NCBI GenBank assembly: GCA_035765045.1
Contig: DASTYI010000043.1
Location: 1 to 18,091 of the forward strand
Length of the DNA: 18,091 nt
Direction of reading: 5' to 3'
Origin: Iamia sp035765045
GTDB taxonomy: Bacteria; Actinomycetota; Acidimicrobiia; Acidimicrobiales; Iamiaceae
Below, one piece after another: positions 14,053-18,091 of the stretch. How positions within the stretch are numbered: position 1 is the first letter of the stretch; every line of letters starts with the position of its first letter. The translations under genes were made by a program, and so were the position numbers. The notes beneath the pieces were generated by a model. That model saw nothing but the letters and a program-made list of their open reading frames with translations, made no database searches and was not told where the DNA came from.

Positions 14053-14942
14053 ATGGACTCCTTCGATGCACGACTGGCGGTGGTGACCGGCGGGGGGACC
14101 GGGATGGGGCGGGAGCTGGTGGTCCAGCTGGCCGCCGCCGGGGCCAGCGTCGCCGCCTGCGACGTCGACCTCGACACCCTGGCCGAGACGGCGGAGCGGG
14201 CCCGCACGGTGGCGCCCGAGGGGGTGCGGATCACGACCCACCGCTGCGACGTGGCCGACCCGGTGGCGATGGACCGCTTCCGCGACGAGGTCCTCGACCA
14301 GCACGGCACCGACCACGTCCACCTCGTGTTCAACAACGCCGGCATCGGCGGCGGGGGCAGCTTCCTGACCGACCCCGCGAGCAGTGGGAGCGCACCTTCG
14401 GGGTCTGCTGGGGAGGCGTCTACAACGGCTGCCGCTCGTTCCTGCCCCTGCTGGTCGCCGCCCCCGAGGGCCACCTGGTCAACACCAGCAGCGTCAACGG
14501 CTTCTGGGCCTCGCTCGGCCCCGGCATCCCGCACACCGCCTACAGCGCGGCCAAGTTCGCGGTGAAGGGGCTCTCCGAGGCCCTGCTCGAGGATCTCCGC
14601 CTCCACGCCCCCCACGTCGCCGTGTCGGTGGTGATGCCGGGTCACATCGGGACCGACATCGTGCTCAACAGCACGAGGATCCACGGCGCGGCGAGCGACG
14701 CGCCGGTCGACGAGGAGGTGCGGGGGTTCGTCACCGCCATGGGTGAGGCCTTCCGCGACAACGCCCCGATGACCGCGGCCGAGGCCGCCACCGTCATCCT
14801 CGACGGCGTCCGGGCCGGCGAGTGGCGGATCCTCGTGGGCGAGGACGCCAAGGCCCTCGACGAGCGGGTGCGGGCCGATCCCCTCTCCGTCTACGGCCCG
14901 GCGGCGGGCGGGCTCGACTCGATCGTCCTCGGCGCCGGCTGA
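14053..14942 (+). pseudogene. Classical SDR oxidoreductase with a one-base frameshift
   Basis: Frame 1 encodes the N-terminal half of a short-chain dehydrogenase: TGGGTGMG (12-19) binds the cofactor, Asp40-region residues follow, and NNAG is at 94-97. After SFLTDP (Pro108, codon 14374-14376) the family sequence continues only in frame 3: REQWERTFGVCWGGVYNGC, then LVNTSSVNG, and YSAAK with the catalytic Tyr and Lys. Frame 3 is then open to TGA at 14940-14942. One extra C in the CCCC run at 14373-14376 would restore a 296-residue SDR of normal length. As written, the product stops at 14565 after 62 unrelated residues and lacks the active site. This could be a real inactivating deletion or a sequencing error in a C run. 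The downstream half shows no other damage, which favours an error or a very recent mutation. Confidence 0.85.
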
Positions 14943-14948
14943 TCACCC

Positions 14949-14963
14949 GGCCCGGGTCGGGCC
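14949..14963 (+). terminator. GC-rich hairpin after the SDR gene
   Basis: GGCCCG and CGGGCC form a six-base stem around GGT seven bases after the stop. There is no following T-tract, so termination is only a possibility. The rest of the gap to tatA (to 15057) holds no ORF or clear promoter. Confidence 0.3.
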
Positions 14964-15057
14964 CGCGAACGCTGTGTGAACCGTGACCTTCGGCCCTGTC
15001 GGCTCCCAGGTCCGTCGTCCAGGATGACCGGGCGCCCCCACCGGGGCCCCCGACCGC

Positions 15058-15063
15058 AAGGAG
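15058..15063 (+). promoter_or_regulatory. Shine-Dalgarno site of tatA
   Basis: AAGGAG lies six bases before the GTG at 15070. It is an ideal ribosome site and fixes the start of this very short gene. Confidence 0.8.
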
Positions 15064-15069
15064 ATCACC

Positions 15070-15225
15070 GTGAACCTCGGAGCCCCGGAGCTGGCCATCC
15101 TGCTCGTCGTCGTCCTCGTCCTGTTCGGCGGGGCCAAGCTGCCCAAGCTGGCCCGCAGCCTGGGCGAGGCCCGGCGCGAGCTGGAGAGCGCGGCGGCGCC
15201 GACCCCGCCGAGCGAGACCTTGTAA
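15070..15225 (+). CDS. tatA: Short TatA-type twin-arginine translocase subunit
   Basis: This 51-residue gene has a GTG start and an ideal AAGGAG site. The protein reads VNLGAPELAI, then a single hydrophobic helix (about 7-19), the invariant Phe19-Gly20 hinge (VLFGG), and an amphipathic basic helix KLPKLARSLGEARRELE (23-39), followed by a Pro-containing tail. This is the complete TatA architecture: the membrane helix and amphipathic helix that oligomerise with TatBC to export folded proteins. It is short for a TatA because the polar tail is almost absent. No tatB or tatC is nearby, so it is an isolated subunit. It ends 30 bases before the siderophore-interacting gene, whose predicted -35 overlaps the tatA stop. 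Confidence 0.9.
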   Translation: MNLGAPELAILLVVVLVLFGGAKLPKLARSLGEARRELESAAAPTPPSETL

Positions 15226-15249
15226 AGCGCACCTAACCACCTTTACGGT
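15220..15249 (+). promoter_or_regulatory. Promoter of siderophore-interacting gene with flanking inverted repeat
   Basis: TTGTAA (15220-15225), an 18-base spacer and TACGGT (15244-15249) precede the GTG at 15256 by six bases, again a leaderless arrangement. GTAAAG (15222-15227) and CTTTAC (15241-15246) are inverted repeats 13 bases apart that overlap the -35 and -10. The position suits a repressor site, possibly for iron control, but it does not match the DtxR/IdeR box well. Confidence 0.5.
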
Positions 15250-15255
15250 GGGCGG

Positions 15256-16377
15256 GTGGCCGACACCTCGACGCTGACCGAGTACCTGGACGAGCACGCC
15301 GACGCCCTGCTCGAGCATCTCAACGACGACTTCGCCCCCGCCGTCCTCCAGGTCGGCCGGGGCCTGGGCGGGCGACCGGAGGCGACCGACTGCCGGGCCA
15401 CCGCCATCGACGCCGCCGGGCTCGACGCCGTCGTCACCGACGCCGAGGGCGACCACGTCGTGCGGATCGCCTTCGCCGAGCCGGCCACCGGCCCCGACGA
15501 CCTGACCGCCCGCCTGCTCGACCTGGTCACCCAGGCCCGCGAGGTGCTGGGCGAGGACACCAAGCCGGGGGTCGAGGAGGACCCGATGGCGGCGATCCGC
15601 ACGTTCGTCACCTCGGTGGTCGCCGTGCGCGACATCCACCCCCACCTGCGCGAGATCACCTTCGGCGGCGGCCTCGACGGCTTCGTCCCCAACGGCCCCG
15701 ACGCCTTCGTCTACGTCCTGCTCCCCCCGGTGGGCCGGTCCGAGCTGACCATCGACGAGACGTTCTCCTGGGAGCGCGACTTCTTCGCCGTGCCCGAGGA
15801 GGAGCGGCCGGCCGGGGCGTACTACACGGTGCGGGAGTGGCGACCCGAGACCGGCGAGCTGGTCGCCCTGTTCGTCCTCCACGGCGACAGCGGCAACGCC
15901 TCGGCGTGGGCCGGCCGGGCCGCGGTCGGCGACCCGGCGGCGCTGTGGGGCCCGCGCACCTCCTGGGCCCCGCCGGCCGACACCGACCACTACCTCCTGG
16001 TCGCCGACGAGACCGGGCTCCCCGCCGTGGCCGGCGTGCTCGACCTGCTGCCCCCCGAGGCCTCGATCCAGGTCGTGGCCGAGGTCGGCTCGCTCGACGA
16101 GCGCCAGGAGCTGCCCGACCACCCGGGGGCCACGGTCACCTGGGTCACCCGGGACGGGGCCGAGGCCGGCACCGCCACCACCCTGCTGGTCGACGCCGTG
16201 CGGGCCCTGGAGTGGACGGGCGCGCACCCCTACGTCTTCGGCGGGGGCGAGAGCCGGGCCCTCACCAAGGTCCGGCGCTACGTCCGCGACGAGCGGGGCT
16301 GCCCCCGCGAGGCGGTGTCGCTGGTGGCCTACTGGCGCCACGCCGCCGACACCGAGCCGGCCGACCTCGACGCCTGA
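15256..16377 (+). CDS. Siderophore-interacting protein (ferric reductase) with N-terminal DUF2470-like domain
   Basis: Residues 1-95 of this 373-residue protein resemble DUF2470 (EYLDEHADALLEHLNDDF, then CRATAIDAAGLDAVV), a small domain related to heme-utilisation proteins. Residues about 110-235 form the FAD-binding siderophore-interacting domain: HPHLREITFGG (128-138), the flavin loop YYTVREW (189-195; most members have Arg before the Tyr), FVLHGDSGNASAWA (206-219) and WGPRTSW. The C-terminal NAD(P)H domain has YLLVADETGLPAVAG (246-260) and GGGESRALTKVRRYVRDERG (329-348). The family reduces ferric siderophores in the cytoplasm to release iron. The GTG start fits the promoter spacing. The neighbours give no siderophore biosynthesis or uptake genes. 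The family call is secure; the siderophore is unknown. Confidence 0.92.
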   Translation: MADTSTLTEYLDEHADALLEHLNDDFAPAVLQVGRGLGGRPEATDCRATAIDAAGLDAVVTDAEGDHVVRIAFAEPATGPDDLTARLLDLVTQAREVLGEDTKPGVEEDPMAAIRTFVTSVVAVRDIHPHLREITFGGGLDGFVPNGPDAFVYVLLPPVGRSELTIDETFSWERDFFAVPEEERPAGAYYTVREWRPETGELVALFVLHGDSGNASAWAGRAAVGDPAALWGPRTSWAPPADTDHYLLVADETGLPAVAGVLDLLPPEASIQVVAEVGSLDERQELPDHPGATVTWVTRDGAEAGTATTLLVDAVRALEWTGAHPYVFGGGESRALTKVRRYVRDERGCPREAVSLVAYWRHAADTEPADLDA

Positions 16378-16419
16378 TCGCCGGCGCGACCGGGGGGGCG
16401 GCCGGGCGTCGGGTCGGGC

Positions 16420-16425
16420 TAATGT
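16420..16425 (+). promoter_or_regulatory. -10 element of serine hydrolase gene (leaderless)
   Basis: TAATGT lies eight bases before ATG 16434, and no Shine-Dalgarno site is visible. It overlaps an alternative in-frame ATG at 16422, arguing against that start. Confidence 0.5.
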
Positions 16426-16433
16426 CTTCCATT

Positions 16434-17582
16434 ATGCGACGTCTCGGCGCCCTCGTGGCGGCCGCCGTGCTGGTGGCCGCGTGCTCGTCCTCCGACGACG
16501 GCGGGGAGGCCGACGCCACCACGACCACGGCGCCGGCCCCCGCCGTCGTCTACCCCGGCGCCGAGTGGGAGCGGGCCGACCCGGCCGAGATGGGGTTCGA
16601 CCCGGCCGCCCTGGAGGCGGTGGCCGAGACCGCCGAGGCGCTCGACTCGGCCTGCCTGGTCGTGACGAGGAAGGGCCGGATCGTGGGCGAGTGGTACTGG
16701 GACGACACCGAGCCGACCACCACCCGCGAGGTCTTCTCGGTGACCAAGTCGTTCACCTCCACCCTCGTCGGGATGGCCCAGGCCGACGGCGCCCTGGCGA
16801 TCGACGAGCCCGCCGCCACCTACATCGACGAGTGGGTCGGCACCGACTCCGAGGCGGTGACCATCCGCAACCTGTTGAGCAACGACTCGGGCCGGGAGTG
16901 GAGCTTCGGGCTCGACTACGCCGACCTGCCGGCCGCCGCCGACCGCACGCGGTTCGCCATCGACCTCGACCAGCAGTACCCGCCGGGCGAGGCCTGGTCG
17001 TACAACAACGCCGCCATCCAGACCCTCGACCGGGTGATCTCCGAGGCCACCGGCGAGGTCACCGCCGACTACGCCGCCGAGCGCCTCTTCGCCCCGCTGG
17101 GCATGGAGCACACGGCGACGAGCGCCGATGCCAGCGGGAACAGCACCAACGCCTTCTTCGGGCTCAGCTCGACCTGCGAGGACCTGGCCCGCTTCGGCTA
17201 CCTCTTCCTGCGCGACGGCGAGTGGGACGGCGAGCAGATCGTCCCCGCGGCGTGGGTCGAGGAGGCCACCGGCGCCCCCTCGCAGGAGCACAACGCCGCC
17301 TACGGCTACCTCTGGTGGCTCAACGCCGAGGGTCGGCTGCTCAGCCCGCTGCAGGCGGTCGCCCCGGGCACCGAGGTCGACGAGCAGGTCGGCCAGATCG
17401 TCCCCGGCGCCCCCGACGACATGTACACCGCCCAGGGCCTCGGCGGGCAGATCGTGATGGTCGACCCTGGCTCCGAGACCGTCGTCGTCCGTCTCGGGAG
17501 CGGCCCCGCCGGCGCCCCCACCGAGGGCTTCCGCGCCGAGCAGGCCGCCCGCGTCCTCACCGAAGCCCTCCTCGACGAGTAG
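16434..17582 (+). CDS. Serine hydrolase lipoprotein, beta-lactamase/class C family
   Basis: The 382-residue product begins with a lipoprotein signal: two Arg, a hydrophobic core, and lipobox LVAAC with Cys17 as lipidation site. A Ser/Asp/Thr-rich tether (about 18-35) follows. The catalytic domain has the serine motif FSVTKSFTS (Ser102, Lys105), a YNN motif (Tyr190, Asn192) in PPGEAWSYNNAA, and a later GLGGQIVMVDP block in the position of the third motif. This is the serine beta-lactamase/DD-peptidase/esterase fold (Pfam Beta-lactamase), anchored on the outer face of the membrane. Most relatives are esterases or peptidases rather than antibiotic-resistance enzymes, and nothing here supports resistance. 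I chose ATG 16434 over ATG 16422 from the -10 spacing and the compact signal peptide. It converges on the next gene with no gap. Confidence 0.9.
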   Translation: MRRLGALVAAAVLVAACSSSDDGGEADATTTTAPAPAVVYPGAEWERADPAEMGFDPAALEAVAETAEALDSACLVVTRKGRIVGEWYWDDTEPTTTREVFSVTKSFTSTLVGMAQADGALAIDEPAATYIDEWVGTDSEAVTIRNLLSNDSGREWSFGLDYADLPAAADRTRFAIDLDQQYPPGEAWSYNNAAIQTLDRVISEATGEVTADYAAERLFAPLGMEHTATSADASGNSTNAFFGLSSTCEDLARFGYLFLRDGEWDGEQIVPAAWVEEATGAPSQEHNAAYGYLWWLNAEGRLLSPLQAVAPGTEVDEQVGQIVPGAPDDMYTAQGLGGQIVMVDPGSETVVVRLGSGPAGAPTEGFRAEQAARVLTEALLDE

Positions 17583-18091
17583 CTACCGCAGGACCTCGAC
17601 GGGCTCCTCGGCGGGGGTGAGGTCGGGGCGGGCGGCGGCCTTGGCGTCGCGGATCGTCGAGCGGACGATGTCGACGCTGGTCAGCACCATGTACTGGGCC
17701 CAGGCGATGACGCCGAGGAGCTTGGCGCTGTCCTCGAAGAAGATGGCGGCGATCGAGTCCCGGGGGGTGACGGCGTCGACCGCCAGCGACACGCCGAAGC
17801 CGACGAGCGACCCGACGAGGATGACCCACCGGGTGCGGGCGATCTCGCCGGTGTAGCGGAGGAGCCACAGCACCGCCGGGGCCACGATGATCAGCTGGCG
17901 GGCGGCCTTGGGCAGCCCGACGAAGCGGAGCAGGTCGGCGTGCAGCTGGAAGAGGTCGTCGGCCAGGACCAGGGCGCTGACCCCCGCCGCCGCCCGGAGG
18001 AAGCGGGCTGCGGTGGGCCGCCCGGTCTGCGCCGCGACCCAGCCGCCGCCGAGGGCGGCCACCGTGGCCGAGGTCCACCCGAGCACCGCCA
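17583..18091 (-). CDS. Multi-pass membrane protein of unknown function, 5' end beyond window
   Basis: The frame is open to the window edge, so the start may lie outside; an in-frame GTG at 18086 is possible but unsupported. The visible 168 residues contain about five hydrophobic segments (a Gly/Ala-rich N-terminal helix, AAGVSALVLADD, LIIVAPAVLWLL, WVILVGSLVGFGVSL, LLGVIAWAQYMVL) and end in a charged cytoplasmic tail. A conserved-looking segment, DDLFQLHADLLRFVGLP, lies in or after the second helix and carries two Asp and a His. I do not recognise the family. Its stop abuts the serine hydrolase stop. Confidence 0.6.
   Translation of the reverse strand, partial: AVLGWTSATVAALGGGWVAAQTGRPTAARFLRAAAGVSALVLADDLFQLHADLLRFVGLPKAARQLIIVAPAVLWLLRYTGEIARTRWVILVGSLVGFGVSLAVDAVTPRDSIAAIFFEDSAKLLGVIAWAQYMVLTSVDIVRSTIRDAKAAARPDLTPAEEPVEVLR

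Noticed and set aside
14370..14380. Programmed -1 frameshift in the SDR gene.
   Set aside because: The CCCC run permits slippage, but there is no canonical heptamer or downstream structure I can see, and SDRs are not known to use frameshifting.
15222..15246. IdeR/DtxR iron box upstream of the siderophore-interacting gene.
   Set aside because: Alignment to the TTAGGTTAGGCTAACCTAA consensus gives only about 10 of 19 matches; kept only as an unassigned inverted repeat.
16422..16424. Upstream in-frame ATG of the serine hydrolase.
   Set aside because: It lies inside the predicted -10 TAATGT; ATG 16434 gives leaderless spacing and a compact lipoprotein signal.
16434..17582. Antibiotic-resistance beta-lactamase.
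   Set aside because: The fold and SxxK/YxN motifs are shared with esterases and peptidases, and nothing in sequence or context supports resistance.

Overview
The window is GC-rich chromosomal DNA with short intergenic gaps and many GTG starts. Many starts have a -10-like hexamer only 6-8 bases upstream, which indicates leaderless mRNAs. With the gene content (TetR and Rrf2 regulators, siderophore-interacting protein, quinone oxidoreductase, several SDRs, a KstR-type operator), this points to an actinobacterium, perhaps an acidimicrobial lineage. That assignment rests on composition and gene style, not on a marker gene. No mobile element, phage gene, CRISPR array, rRNA or tRNA is visible.

Layout: (1) 1-341, the end of a VOC (glyoxalase-fold) gene. 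(2) 411-3030 minus strand, a translationally coupled operon tetR - SRPBCC protein - sulfatase. It diverges from (3) 3078-4452 plus strand, an alpha/beta hydrolase with an Asp nucleophile followed by a glutathione peroxidase. (4) 4449-5396 minus strand, a TPR-like membrane-anchored protein whose stop overlaps the peroxidase stop. (5) 5566-6831, an MFS exporter. (6) 6873-8754, an operon of an RsrR-like Rrf2 regulator, an NmrA-like NAD(P)-binding protein and a small membrane protein, joined by 4-base overlaps. (7) 8764-10251, the SelO protein AMPylase. (8) 10253-11980 minus strand, a fusion of a flavin disulfide-reductase-like domain to a ferredoxin-NADP reductase. (9) 12131-13069 minus strand, a zinc-free quinone oxidoreductase, divergent from (10) 13122-14036, an extended SDR whose start lies in a KstR-consensus palindrome. 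(11) 14053-14942, an SDR gene broken by one missing base. (12) 15070-15225, a 51-residue TatA. (13) 15256-16377, a DUF2470/siderophore-interacting fusion. (14) 16434-17582, a serine beta-lactamase-family lipoprotein, convergent with (15) a membrane protein running off the window end.

Many products handle redox stress or electron transfer: glutathione peroxidase, the RsrR-like Fe-S switch with its NmrA partner, SelO, the flavin reductase fusion, quinone oxidoreductase and ferric-siderophore reductase. The strongest lead is the RsrR-like operon. It has the Glu8/Trp9/His12 and two-Cys signature, a perfect 17-base palindrome filling the promoter spacer, an NmrA-like partner lacking the catalytic Tyr/Lys, and a His-containing membrane protein as third partner. 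Other leads are the KstR-type operator, widespread leaderless starts, a triplicated intergenic repeat, and a 14-base-arm palindrome between convergent genes.
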